A stretch of 64,000 nt of DNA from Pseudodesulfovibrio pelocollis (GCF_030282845.1 NZ_JASTWE010000002.1:62001-126000), one strand, 5' to 3'. Positions 40,833-48,562 are shown, counted from the stretch's first letter. Made by a program: numbers and translations. The notes: generated by a model not told the origin, from the sequence alone.

Positions 40833-41222
40833 ATGGCCATGCAGATTATCATCAACGAGACAGGGGCCACCGAGACGTTGACCATGATCAACCCGGACAG
40901 CGGCGTGGATTGCGTGGTTGATTTTATTGGCAACACTGGAGCATTGGCCAACGGTGAGATTGTTTGGGACGACGACCACGGCGCCTACCGTTGCGACCAG
41001 GACACTTACGACTGGTGGGAGAGAGTGATCGCGGCTCACGAGGCGATGGAGCAACGCATAGATGGATTGGAGATTGAGCACGGGAAGGATACTGTCCAGA
41101 AAGCCATCGGCAATTCCGCCGAGTGTGATCTTGAGGACGTGCCCACCTACGTCAACCGAGCTCTGAACGATGCCTTTGGCCTACCGACACTGATAAGGCC
41201 GATGGGCAAAAAAGGAAAATGA
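40833..41222 (+). CDS. Hypothetical protein
   Basis: A 129-residue acidic protein (MAMQIIINETGATETLTMIN) starting 3 bp after the previous stop. No recognised domain. Confidence 0.6.
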   Translation: MAMQIIINETGATETLTMINPDSGVDCVVDFIGNTGALANGEIVWDDDHGAYRCDQDTYDWWERVIAAHEAMEQRIDGLEIEHGKDTVQKAIGNSAECDLEDVPTYVNRALNDAFGLPTLIRPMGKKGK

Positions 41223-41223
41223 G

Positions 41224-41703
41224 ATGACCACCAACGGATCGGAAAAAGAAAAACGCGGCCGCACCAAACAGATGCCCACCGCCGGAAGGAGAATGGTTTC
41301 GTGTCGAGTTGACGAGGCGACACGGAAATGTTTGGCCGAGCTATTTCCAACACCGTCCGGGGGTGTCTCGTGGGTGGCGGACTGGGCCGCAAACGCGATT
41401 CATCGCTCCCTGCGCGAAGCCCTTACCAAGTTTACTCAAAACGAGAAACTGGCCTTGCTCGACATGCACAATGGCCATCACCTCATGCCCCGCATGTGCG
41501 GACCGGACCACCTTGCGCTGATGGTGAGGGACTCTGCTCCCGACGGCCTACCCGACAAGTGGGGGTATGACAGCGAGGAGCTGACCTTGAAGTGTGAAAG
41601 GTTGTCGTCCCTTGAGGCCATGGCCGTGGCCGTATGGTCTTGCGCCTTCTGGACGTCAGGGCACTGGGAAAAAATCAGTCCTGAAGAGTACACTGAAGGG
41701 TGA
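41224..41703 (+). CDS. Hypothetical protein
   Basis: A 159-residue protein. A basic N-terminus (KEKRGRTKQMPTAGRRMVSCRVDEATRKCLAEL) resembles a ribbon-helix-helix-type DNA-binding start. The remainder is helical with two Trp residues. Starts 1 bp after the upstream stop. Confidence 0.6.
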   Translation: MTTNGSEKEKRGRTKQMPTAGRRMVSCRVDEATRKCLAELFPTPSGGVSWVADWAANAIHRSLREALTKFTQNEKLALLDMHNGHHLMPRMCGPDHLALMVRDSAPDGLPDKWGYDSEELTLKCERLSSLEAMAVAVWSCAFWTSGHWEKISPEEYTEG

Positions 41704-41707
41704 TTTC

Positions 41708-42379
41708 ATGCCGCTTCCGAACAAAGGCAATCCTGTTTGCCCACATTGTGATAGTCACCCAACTAGAAAGATTGGAAAAGATCGCGAAGGAAGGCAGCGC
41801 TACCGCTGCAACAACTGTCTGAAGATATTCATCCTGGAGCCCAAATTCTGTGTCATTTGCAGCGCAGAGATTCCGCGTGACAGGTTGAACGGCAATACTT
41901 GCTCCGAAACATGTTGGGAAAAGAAGCGTCGGGACATCTGGCTTGAACACTACTACAGGCGTGTAGCATTGGACCCCGATCTGAACAGAAAACGACACGA
42001 ACAAGCCAAGGCGCGGCCAGGATTTGATGAGTCGATGGCGCGTCAGCATAAAAACAAGTGGGAGCGCATCAGGAGCGACCCGGAAAAGCACGAAAAAAGT
42101 AGGGAGAAGGCCCGACTCTGGTATGCTCAAAACAAGGAAAGGGTTCTAGCACAACGAAAAGAGCGACTTGATAAAATGTCTCCCGATGAGCTGAATAAGT
42201 GGATGGAGTCAGCGAGAAAACGAAACCAGGCGTACCGCAAAAAATGGCACAAGGAATTGCGCAGTAACCCAGAGCTCCACCAGAAGTATCTGGATCGCCT
42301 GACTGAATACCGTCGCCGCCGCGCACTGGCAGAACTGCTTTCCGTTGGCACAAAAATTCAGGAGAAATTTGATGAGTGA
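41708..42379 (+). CDS. IS1-like zinc-ribbon protein with long basic helix
   Basis: A 223-residue protein. The start NPVCPHCDSHPTRKIGKDREG, then RQRYRCNNCLKIF, is the InsA/IS1-type transposase zinc ribbon. A second knuckle (FCVICSAEIP...CSETCW) follows, then about 130 residues of very basic, coiled-coil-like sequence. There is no transposase catalytic domain, so this is a co-opted DNA-binding protein or a homing-endonuclease-like relative rather than a transposase. Confidence 0.65.
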   Translation: MPLPNKGNPVCPHCDSHPTRKIGKDREGRQRYRCNNCLKIFILEPKFCVICSAEIPRDRLNGNTCSETCWEKKRRDIWLEHYYRRVALDPDLNRKRHEQAKARPGFDESMARQHKNKWERIRSDPEKHEKSREKARLWYAQNKERVLAQRKERLDKMSPDELNKWMESARKRNQAYRKKWHKELRSNPELHQKYLDRLTEYRRRRALAELLSVGTKIQEKFDE

Positions 42380-43058
42380 ACTCGTAAACTGGAATATTCA
42401 GGACGTGGCCGAATTGGCTTCGGCCAGTACGACGCAGTTGAAGGAGGAGTTGGCGAAGGCTGTCACCATCACGGCCGAGACCCTCCAGTACATGGGGAGG
42501 ATCTGGCAGGAGCTTGAAAGACGTGGCGAAGACATGTCGGAGCTTCGTAGCGGCCTGGCCGCCTACCTCCCCGCCATTGCCTCCGGCCGCCTTCGCGCCG
42601 AGGCAGTGGTGCGGTTCGCGGGGAAAGCCATGCTTCTCAACAAAATGGCGGCCCTGCCCATCAACCAACAGGACGAGCTGCTCGCGGCTGGTGAAATTGA
42701 GGTGATCACTCCCAACTCGGACGGGGAAATGGATGCCCAGAGGGTGCCGCTGCACCGGGTGAGTTCGGAACACTTGCGTGTCGCGTTCGGCCCTCACGGG
42801 TTGAGAAACCTGAAACAGCAACGAGTGTTTGCCCTTCCGGTAGCGCGGCCCAGGAAGGCAAAGCGGGCAGTGGACACTACTCTCAACTTTGATGATCGTG
42901 GATTTCTTCGGAGCGGCAGGATGGCTGTCACAGCAAGAGGAGAGCGTATCGGGGTCAGAGAGATTGCCAGGGCCGTCGCGGATCACCTTGGAGTGGAAAT
43001 TGAACTTCCTGGAAGTGAAGACCGAGCCGACGACAGACCAGGGGAAATTGCTGGCTAG
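42372..43058 (+). CDS. Hypothetical protein
   Basis: A 228-residue protein started at ATG 42372 (MSELVNWNIQDVAELASAST), overlapping the previous gene by 8 bp. Helical N-terminus and a basic middle (KQQRVFALPVARPRKAKRAV). No recognised family. A hairpin with T5 at 43119-43144 ends the operon. Confidence 0.6.
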   Translation: MSELVNWNIQDVAELASASTTQLKEELAKAVTITAETLQYMGRIWQELERRGEDMSELRSGLAAYLPAIASGRLRAEAVVRFAGKAMLLNKMAALPINQQDELLAAGEIEVITPNSDGEMDAQRVPLHRVSSEHLRVAFGPHGLRNLKQQRVFALPVARPRKAKRAVDTTLNFDDRGFLRSGRMAVTARGERIGVREIARAVADHLGVEIELPGSEDRADDRPGEIAG

Positions 43059-43118
43059 ATGGGCTCTTTCCCTGGGCTCTCGACGTGTTGCTTTAACACG
43101 GAAAGCCCCGGCCAATTT

Positions 43119-43144
43119 CTCGCACCAGGAGTGCGAGTTTTTCT
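43119..43144 (+). terminator. Rho-independent terminator
   Basis: CTCGCAC(CAGGA)GTGCGAG followed by TTTTT, 60 bp after the last gene of the operon. Confidence 0.75.
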
Positions 43145-43351
43145 CTCACCATCAGCAGAGCGCAAACCTGCGGTCACACAAAACGGCTAGGGTTTACCCT
43201 CGTAAGTAGAAGCGGCAGTTGTTGCAAAATTTGCTACAACTGCCCATATGCGGACTGCCAGCATGTCATGCACGCTGACGAAAACGCTGCAATCAACATA
43301 GGGAGGAAGTGGGCCACACAGAAGTTGGCAGAAAGCGGCGAAATAGTCTAA
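43145..43351 (+). pseudogene. C-terminal fragment of a TnpB/Cas12-type nuclease
   Basis: A frame without any start codon encodes a stretch with TCGHTKR, then CKICYNCPYADC, then HADENAAINIGRKW, and stops at 43349-43351. That is the arrangement at the end of TnpB and Cas12 proteins: a CxxC-type zinc ribbon followed by the RuvC-III motif with its aspartate (HADxNAAxNI). Everything upstream of this domain is missing, so it is a remnant. A single CRISPR repeat lies 100 bp downstream. Confidence 0.65.
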
Positions 43352-43452
43352 AGCACGCCCCAAAGATTGCGGCAACGTTTGCTCAATCAGTACGTTGAAC
43401 GATGATATGAATTATACAGCCGCCCGGGCCACCTGCGCCTTGAGCATGGATA

Positions 43453-43484
43453 GTCGCGCCCTTCGCGGGCGTGTGGGTTGAAAT
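43453..43484 (+). CRISPR. Solitary CRISPR repeat (type I-C-like)
   Basis: A 32-nt element begins GTCGCGCCC, has a CGCCC-TTCGC-GGGCG hairpin and ends GTGGGTTGAAAT. Length, hairpin and the ATTGAAAC-type 3' end match type I-C repeats, and it differs at about seven positions from the Desulfovibrio vulgaris repeat as I recall it. No second copy exists within a spacer length on either side or elsewhere in the window, so this is a lone repeat, not an array. Confidence 0.7.
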
Positions 43485-43516
43485 CGTCCGCGACAATCCC
43501 CTAACACCCCTAACCC

Positions 43517-43557
43517 AAAAAAACGCCCCCCCGGTTGAGTGTAGATACCGGGGGGCG
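43517..43557 (-). terminator. Strong leftward terminator
   Basis: A GC-rich stem (AACGCCCCCCCGGT paired with ACCGGGGGGCGTT) is followed by T7 on the minus strand. It terminates the micro-ORF transcript coming from 43914. Confidence 0.8.
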
Positions 43558-43597
43558 TTCTCTATAGAGGCACGTTCTTCGCGTGCCTTGCAGGCTC

Positions 43598-43630
43598 TTA
43601 GCTCTGGTCGGGGGCTCGAATTCTCTGCAT
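43598..43630 (-). CDS. Micro-ORF 3 (10 codons)
   Basis: ATG 43628-43630 behind CTGGAGAAGCC encodes MQRIRAPDQS and stops at TAA. Third of three tiny frames on one leftward transcript. Confidence 0.3.
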   Translation of the reverse strand: MQRIRAPDQS

Positions 43631-43715
43631 GGCTTCTCCAGGGTTGATTGCCGGAATACGGCGGCTTTGACTTTCTGTGAAGGGCCGCCTCACTACCTAC
43701 TGCTGGCTAGAGTAC

Positions 43716-43745
43716 CTAGACGAATCCGGACGGGTATTGGCTCAT
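43716..43745 (-). CDS. Micro-ORF 2 (9 codons)
   Basis: ATG 43743-43745 behind CACAGGAGGC encodes MSQYPSGFV and stops at TAG. The ribosome site is strong and well placed. Confidence 0.35.
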   Translation of the reverse strand: MSQYPSGFV

Positions 43746-43841
43746 CGCGCCTCCTGTGGGAATATGTCCATGAGTGTTTTTTGGCCAATCGGGCAAGACA
43801 ACACTAAAAATCTCACCCTTGCCGATGCCGAGGCCATATTT

Positions 43842-43874
43842 TTAGATGTTGGGCTCATTCTTGTAAGTGTTCAT
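43842..43874 (-). CDS. Micro-ORF 1 (10 codons)
   Basis: ATG 43872-43874 behind AAGGAGGTG, a near-perfect anti-rRNA match, encodes MNTYKNEPNI and stops at TAA. Another in-frame ATG lies 6 bp upstream. Could be a leader peptide or the start of a decayed gene. Confidence 0.4.
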   Translation of the reverse strand: MNTYKNEPNI

Positions 43875-43920
43875 AGACATCACCTCCTTCACTAAATTTT
43901 GTTTTCCTTTCGGCAATTTA

Positions 43921-43949
43921 ATTATACCACATTCAACCGAGCCTACAAA
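43921..43949 (-). promoter_or_regulatory. Leftward promoter of the micro-ORF transcript
   Basis: On the minus strand: TTTGTA (43944-43949), 17 bp, TATAAT (43921-43926) with a TGG extension. The predicted start is near 43914, 40 bp before micro-ORF 1. Confidence 0.65.
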
Positions 43950-44196
43950 GGCAAATTTTGCAACATGCCAAGAATTTTTAAAACCACGTATAGGCAACAT
44001 CTTCGACACTAAACATCACAAGGCTCTCCGTTAAAGACAAACAGCAAAGCGCACATTTCTTAATAGAGAGGGGTTTTGGTGAGAAGGCTAAACTCAAAGA
44101 AAGTCACGCCCCACCTCTTGATTTTGAGAAAAAAGCACAGTATGGTGTATCTAGGTTGGGCTTTAGAAACAGAATACTTTGGATTACGAGGTTCCC

Positions 44197-44541
44197 ATGC
44201 CCCAAAAATCAAATGCAGCGAATGCCCTTACCACCACAGCCAGAGACAGGCTTGCCGAAATGGGAGGGAACATCCGCAAGGCCCGAACCAGAAGGGGGAT
44301 CACTCAAAAAGACCTGGCGCTCCGCACGTCAGTGAGCCCGGTTACAATCGGCAAACTTGAAAAGGGAGATCCAACGGTTGGGCTGAGCGTATTGGCCATG
44401 GCTCTCGACGTTCTTGGGCTTGTTGACGACATTACTCTGTTGGCCAACCCTAATACCGATTCAACTGGAAAGGCACTCGAAGAAGCCAGACCTGTCAAAA
44501 GAGTCCAGAAGCGCTCTCGCTCTAAGAATCTTGATTTCTAG
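44197..44541 (+). CDS. hipB: HipB-type XRE antitoxin
   Basis: A 114-residue protein started at ATG 44197 (MPQKSNAANAL) behind CGAGG. The helix-turn-helix is IRKARTRRGITQKDLALRTS, then VSPVTIGKLEKGDPTVGLSVL, followed by a basic tail (RVQKRSRSKNLDF). It sits directly ahead of the HipA start codon, the normal hipBA order. The antitoxin is intact although the toxin gene is interrupted. Confidence 0.85.
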   Translation: MPQKSNAANALTTTARDRLAEMGGNIRKARTRRGITQKDLALRTSVSPVTIGKLEKGDPTVGLSVLAMALDVLGLVDDITLLANPNTDSTGKALEEARPVKRVQKRSRSKNLDF

Positions 44542-44552
44542 GGGACAAAACC

Positions 44553-44621
44553 ATGCCCACAGACCAGACATATGTTTATCTCCATATATGGACCCGCCCT
44601 GATGGCAAGAGATATTTTTAG
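44553..44621 (+). pseudogene. hipA: 5' stub of hipA cut off by the IS element
   Basis: ATG 44553, 11 bp after hipB, begins MPTDQTYVYLH, the expected HipA N-terminus. After codon 11 (44585) the frame enters IS sequence and stops at 44619-44621. The continuation of HipA (YLDGDFVPVG) resumes in frame at 45958. Confidence 0.8.
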
Positions 44622-44825
44622 GCAAAACTGAATCAGATGCAGTCATATATCCGGCCTGTTTATGAGCGTTTTGTTGCTCTGGCCTTGATGGGAATCCGCG
44701 CTTTCGATCCTTATCACCTTATCGACTTTTCTAGTCCGTGGACATACCAGGTTCTTCGAAAGCCGGTCTGACCTGTTTGCCGTCAGCTATCTCTTGGGCA
44801 TCTTTTACGGAAATAACTTCTCTGG
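44622..44825 (-). ncRNA. IS1111 non-coding 3' region, candidate bridge/seek RNA
   Basis: About 200 bp between the transposase stop and the IS end holds no frame. IS110-family elements encode a guide RNA in a terminal non-coding region; in the IS1111 subgroup it lies downstream of the transposase, which is this segment. I have not established its fold; location is the only evidence. Confidence 0.45.
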
Positions 44826-45845
44826 TTATGCTGCTTGATAAAATTCTTCGTCTTTAGTCAATACTGCCCAAACTATTCGTGCTGTCTTATTGGCTTGAGC
44901 TACCACGGCTTTCATTGTTCCTCGCCGAGCTACAATGTCGGCAACCCAACGATTTCTGCTATCGATTTTTCCCTGACATCGATACACAACACTGCGTGCT
45001 CCATGAACAAGTAGTTTTCTTGCGTAACAATTCCCTCGCTTACTAATACCCATCAATCGATCTTTCCCCCCAGAAGAGTGTTGCCTTGGAGTTAGGCCAA
45101 GCCAGGACGCAAACTGCCGACCATTTTTGAAAACACTCGGATCTCCAACTATTGAAACAAGAGCTGTAGCTGTCAGCAAACCAATTCCGGGGATGGTGAG
45201 TAACTTTTGGCATTCTTTGGACTGTTTACAAAGCTGATGTAGACGGCTTTCATACTTTTCGATTTTTTCATCTAAATCACAAAGATCAGTATAAAGATCT
45301 GAAAAGAAATCTCTTTCTAGCAAAGTCAGACGATTGTCCAAATCTTCAACAATTTCAGGCAACATCTTTCTAATTGAACGAACACCTTGTGGTATGGATA
45401 TACCTGATTCAAGAAGTAAGCCTCGGGCCTGATTGACCACGCTAGTTCTGCCGCGAACCAGTCGTTCTCTGATCCGGTGCAGAGCTTGGAGATTGAGTTG
45501 CTCTTCACTTTTTATTGGAACAAAGCGCATATTGGGCCGAGTCACAGCTTCACAAACAGCTTCAGCGTCATTTGCATCGTTCTTATTGGTCTTGACGTAA
45601 GGCTTGACATACTGAGGCGGCATCTGACGAACCTCATGCCCCAACTTTTCTAATTCTCGAGCCCAAAAGTGAGATCCACAGCAGGCCTCAATGCCAATTA
45701 GGCAAGGCTTTAAGTTAACAAAGAATAACAAGAACTTGTTTCGAGTAAGTCGCTTTTTCAATACGACTTTACCGACAGAATCTACGCCATGAAGTTGAAA
45801 AACGTTTTTTGCCAGATCAATGCCGATGGTGGTAATGTCTTTCAT
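44826..45845 (-). CDS. IS110-family transposase (IS1111 type)
   Basis: A 339-residue, apparently intact transposase. The N-terminal RuvC-like DEDD domain has D10 in GIDLAKNVF, E53 in IGIEACCGSHFWAR and KTNKNDANDAEA with D90/D93. The C-terminal Tnp_20 domain includes LLTIPGIGLLTATAL, FASWLGLTPRQHSSGGKDRLMGISKRGN and the catalytic-serine-type HGARSVV segment. No frameshift, so the element could be active. It reads antisense to hipA. Confidence 0.93.
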   Translation of the reverse strand: MKDITTIGIDLAKNVFQLHGVDSVGKVVLKKRLTRNKFLLFFVNLKPCLIGIEACCGSHFWARELEKLGHEVRQMPPQYVKPYVKTNKNDANDAEAVCEAVTRPNMRFVPIKSEEQLNLQALHRIRERLVRGRTSVVNQARGLLLESGISIPQGVRSIRKMLPEIVEDLDNRLTLLERDFFSDLYTDLCDLDEKIEKYESRLHQLCKQSKECQKLLTIPGIGLLTATALVSIVGDPSVFKNGRQFASWLGLTPRQHSSGGKDRLMGISKRGNCYARKLLVHGARSVVYRCQGKIDSRNRWVADIVARRGTMKAVVAQANKTARIVWAVLTKDEEFYQAA

Positions 45846-47178
45846 TGGACCCGCTTCCTTACGTTTAAGCTTGCTACGTCATGTACAAGCTTGGTGGCAG
45901 CCTAGGCTGACCCCGGTGAAAAGCCAAAGAGCTTATCAAGGGGCGGGTCCATCCCATTACCTTGATGGGGATTTCGTGCCGGTCGGCCTGCTGACCATGA
46001 CTCAAACCAACGATGCTGTTGTGTCAGAATTTTCCTATGGCCGTCGTTATCTTGAAAGGAAAAACGCCGCTCCACTAGACCCGCTGCAACTCCCTCTAGC
46101 CAAGACGGATTATCAGGATGCAGGGGTGTTTCGGGTTTTCCAGGATGCCAGCCCGGATAGCTGGGGCCGTCATCTGCTTGATCGGGCTGCCGAGGAACAC
46201 GGCCTAGCTCCCACTGAGTTTGAGTATCTTACTGCTCACGATCAGGATAACCGGATTGGAGCCCTGGCGTTTGGTGCTGACCTCGACGGGCCTCGCCCAA
46301 ATCTTCCTTCTTGGCGACCTGAACACATTCCGGGAGAACACCTGGACTTCTCTGCCATGCTTGATGCCGTGGACAAGATACTGAACCACGAGGAACTTTC
46401 CCCGAGCCAGCGAAGATATTTTTTGCGCGGGTCCTCTCCTGTCGGCGGAGCCCAGCCAAAGGCCCTCGTTGATTATGACGGGAAAAAATGGATTGCCAAG
46501 TTTTCAAAAGAACTTGAGATACTGCCGACTTGCCGGATCGAGCTGGCTGCCATGAGACTGGCCGCCAAATGCGGCGTGGTGGTTCCCTCCTGCCAAGTTC
46601 TCGATGTAGGAGGCAGGGATGTTTTCCTCATCGAGCGTTTTGACAGAACAGAGAAGGCTGACAAACAGATTCGCAGGCACATGCTTTCGGCCACAAGCCT
46701 CATAGGCTCAGACGACCCACAAAAGGGGGCATACGGCGACGTGGCCATGGCCATCAGAAAATTTGGAATACCATCATTCATCAAGAAAGACCTTGAAGAG
46801 ATGTTTCGCCGGATGGTGTTCAATATCCTGGTCAACAACTGGGATGATCATCTGCGCAACCATGCCTTCCTGCTCGACCGAGCTGCCGGACAATGGCGCC
46901 TTTCGCCTGCCTACGACATTGTGCCGCAACCCATGAGGGATGGGGACGAGGCCAATCGGCTGACGTTGGTGGTTGGGAAGATGGGAGCCAGGGCGAGCTT
47001 GGATAATGCCCTGTCCAGGTGCGGGGATTTCTCTCTGAAGCTGAATCAGGCCAGAGACATCATCAAGGACATGACTCAAATTGTCCAGGATGAGTGGATA
47101 ACAGAAAACAAGGCTGCCGGGGTAAAGGTGGACAAGCTCAAAATGCTGGAGGAATCTTACCAACGTGCCTTGAAATAG
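45820..47178 (+). CDS. hipA: HipA-family kinase toxin, N-terminus replaced by IS-derived sequence
   Basis: The open frame starts at ATG 45820 inside the IS (antisense to the transposase 5' end), and true HipA sequence begins at 45958 (YLDGDFVPVGLL). HipA motifs are intact: SPDSWGRHLLDRA, the Gly-rich SSPVGGAQPKAL, KFSKE, the catalytic NNWDDHLRNHAFLLD (Asp near codon 342) and LSPAYDIVPQP. HipA kinases phosphorylate aminoacyl-tRNA synthetases and cause persistence. If expressed from 45820 the product would have 46 foreign N-terminal residues in place of the native 11. No ribosome site supports this start. Confidence 0.75.
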   Translation: MPMVVMSFIGPASLRLSLLRHVQAWWQPRLTPVKSQRAYQGAGPSHYLDGDFVPVGLLTMTQTNDAVVSEFSYGRRYLERKNAAPLDPLQLPLAKTDYQDAGVFRVFQDASPDSWGRHLLDRAAEEHGLAPTEFEYLTAHDQDNRIGALAFGADLDGPRPNLPSWRPEHIPGEHLDFSAMLDAVDKILNHEELSPSQRRYFLRGSSPVGGAQPKALVDYDGKKWIAKFSKELEILPTCRIELAAMRLAAKCGVVVPSCQVLDVGGRDVFLIERFDRTEKADKQIRRHMLSATSLIGSDDPQKGAYGDVAMAIRKFGIPSFIKKDLEEMFRRMVFNILVNNWDDHLRNHAFLLDRAAGQWRLSPAYDIVPQPMRDGDEANRLTLVVGKMGARASLDNALSRCGDFSLKLNQARDIIKDMTQIVQDEWITENKAAGVKVDKLKMLEESYQRALK

Positions 47179-47301
47179 CCAGCCAGTTCATCCAGGGGCA
47201 AGGGAGGAATGGGTCTCTGCGCCGAAGATTGATGAATCGAAGGGATTGAGATATGGCGTTTTGACGAAACTAAAAATAATCCACATAGAATGGAGGAAGG
47301 T

Positions 47302-48243
47302 ATGAATCGTGTGATTATGACTGGAGTAGTGGCCCTCTTGCTGCTTGTCTCCATCCCCTGCTTCGCCAATCAGGAAAAAGGTGACAATGCCCCGAAATAC
47401 GCAAACGAAACCGAAGCCTACAAAGCGTCCATCGAGGCTTGGGCCCAAAAAGTTGCCGTTGCCAGAACCAACGCCCTGAACACCTATCACGGTGTCCGTT
47501 TGACGGTTGAGAATGTCGTGTGGAAAAAAACGAAAGATCGCAAATTCCGATATGCTGGCAACACCTTTGACGACTACTCTATTTTGATAAAGCTGGGTGT
47601 AGTGAACACCAGCGCCGTGAACGTGACAATTTCCAATATCTTTTTTGACTTCCGGGATAGCACCGGAAGGCAAATCAAAAGTATTTATGGGCGGCAAAGC
47701 GTTGATCTCGCTCCCGGGCAGAGAGACAGTCTCGATCTCATTGCTCAAGTCTCTGAATTTGTCCCCAACCATGACCCTGCATGGGATGGCCAGCTTTCAC
47801 TTCAGATCGTTCACGATATTCATATCAGAGACGTCAACTACGACAAAGGCAAGCTCGCAGCCAGTGGATATCCTTTCGTGGGAGAACGGCCTCGTGATCC
47901 TTTCTGGCTTGATGAAAAGGAAATCAAGTACATCGTAGGTTCTGCCGAAATGGAAGCCGGAGTTTACGATCAAAATGTGGAGTTTCCTGCTCGTGGATGG
48001 TGGCCTATTCCCGGTCAAAACGGTTCTTTCTCTGGCACAACCCCCGGCCCTATGGCCAAGGCCCAGCCCGTAATCGTTCAGGAGTATCCGAGTTACTTGC
48101 AGAAGGGCACCGGAACATCTGAAACGGATGAAGAGGGCAATTCCGTGGAGGATTCGGTCGAGGCCGTGAAAACGACTGGAGAAGCTGCCCAAAGCCTCGG
48201 GCGCACCGTCAGAAGCATCAAAAGCATCTTTGGTGCGTTCTAG
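47302..48243 (+). CDS. Exported hypothetical protein
   Basis: A 313-residue protein started at ATG 47302 behind GGAGGAAGG. It has a clear signal peptide (MNRVIMTGVVALLLLVSIPC, cleavage after CFA). The mature part is beta-rich (LGVVNTSAVNVTISNIFFDF, then LAPGQRDSLDLIAQV), like a periplasmic beta-sandwich. The C-terminus is low-complexity with a helix. Function unknown. Confidence 0.7.
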   Translation: MNRVIMTGVVALLLLVSIPCFANQEKGDNAPKYANETEAYKASIEAWAQKVAVARTNALNTYHGVRLTVENVVWKKTKDRKFRYAGNTFDDYSILIKLGVVNTSAVNVTISNIFFDFRDSTGRQIKSIYGRQSVDLAPGQRDSLDLIAQVSEFVPNHDPAWDGQLSLQIVHDIHIRDVNYDKGKLAASGYPFVGERPRDPFWLDEKEIKYIVGSAEMEAGVYDQNVEFPARGWWPIPGQNGSFSGTTPGPMAKAQPVIVQEYPSYLQKGTGTSETDEEGNSVEDSVEAVKTTGEAAQSLGRTVRSIKSIFGAF

Positions 48244-48251
48244 ATTACGCC

Positions 48252-48419
48252 ATGACCAAATCCATTCCTTTGGAAAAGTGGATTGGAACCGAGTTGCAAC
48301 GCATTGAGTCCTTCGTAAGATTCTGGACGAAATCGAACAAAACCGATCCTGGGAAGCACCCTCTCAAGCTCAGTAAAAAGGAATGGGAGGAGCAGTTTAA
48401 AAACTGGATCGTGAAGTAG
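48252..48419 (+). CDS. Small hypothetical protein
   Basis: A 55-residue gene, MTKSIPLEKWIGTELQRIES onwards, ending EWEEQFKNWIVK. Basic and aromatic, uninterrupted, 8 bp after the exported-protein stop and followed by a terminator at 48440. Codon usage is like its neighbours. Confidence 0.55.
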   Translation: MTKSIPLEKWIGTELQRIESFVRFWTKSNKTDPGKHPLKLSKKEWEEQFKNWIVK

Positions 48420-48439
48420 GCTTTCCCATAGCTGAAACG

Positions 48440-48471
48440 AAAGGCCATCTGCTTGAGCGGGTGGCCTTTTC
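48440..48471 (+). terminator. Rho-independent terminator
   Basis: AAAGGCCA...TGGCCTTTT stem-loop 20 bp after the 55-aa gene. Confidence 0.75.
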
Positions 48472-48520
48472 ACTTGGCCTGTTTCTTAGAAAATGAGTTC
48501 TTTTGGCTTGTGAAAAATGC

Positions 48521-48526
48521 TATAAT
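48521..48526 (+). promoter_or_regulatory. Extended -10 promoter (shared type)
   Basis: TGCTATAAT, followed by a leader with CAACCAACCAAAGGAGAGAA ahead of ATG 48563. The same leader reappears at 49286. Confidence 0.6.
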
Positions 48527-48562
48527 TTCAAAGAGCTTTCAACCAACCAAAGGAGAGAAACA

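Larger units (their letters stand above)
44586..45957 (-). mobile_element. IS110-family (IS1111 subgroup) insertion in hipA
   Basis: About 1.37 kb carrying one transposase. Perfect 12-bp subterminal inverted repeats (ATGGACCCGCCC at 44588-44599, GGGCGGGTCCAT at 45941-45952) are typical of the IS1111 subgroup. Removing 44586-45957 rejoins HipA in frame as YVYLH-YLDGDFVPVG, which fixes the ends to within a few bases. No target duplication beyond a shared CAT, as usual for this family. Confidence 0.85.

Noticed and set aside
41708-42379. IS1-family transposase
   Set aside because: Only the InsA-like zinc ribbon is present; no DDE catalytic domain or terminal repeats were seen.
43380-43560. A full CRISPR array around the lone repeat
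   Set aside because: No second repeat is found at spacer distance on either side, so only a single repeat is reported.
43583-43895. Plus-strand frames of 72-74 codons in the micro-ORF region
   Set aside because: No ribosome site, start inside unrelated sequence, and composition looks like antisense of the leftward transcript.
45326-45508. 60-codon minus-strand frame inside the IS
   Set aside because: It lies within the intact transposase in another frame and has no supporting signal.
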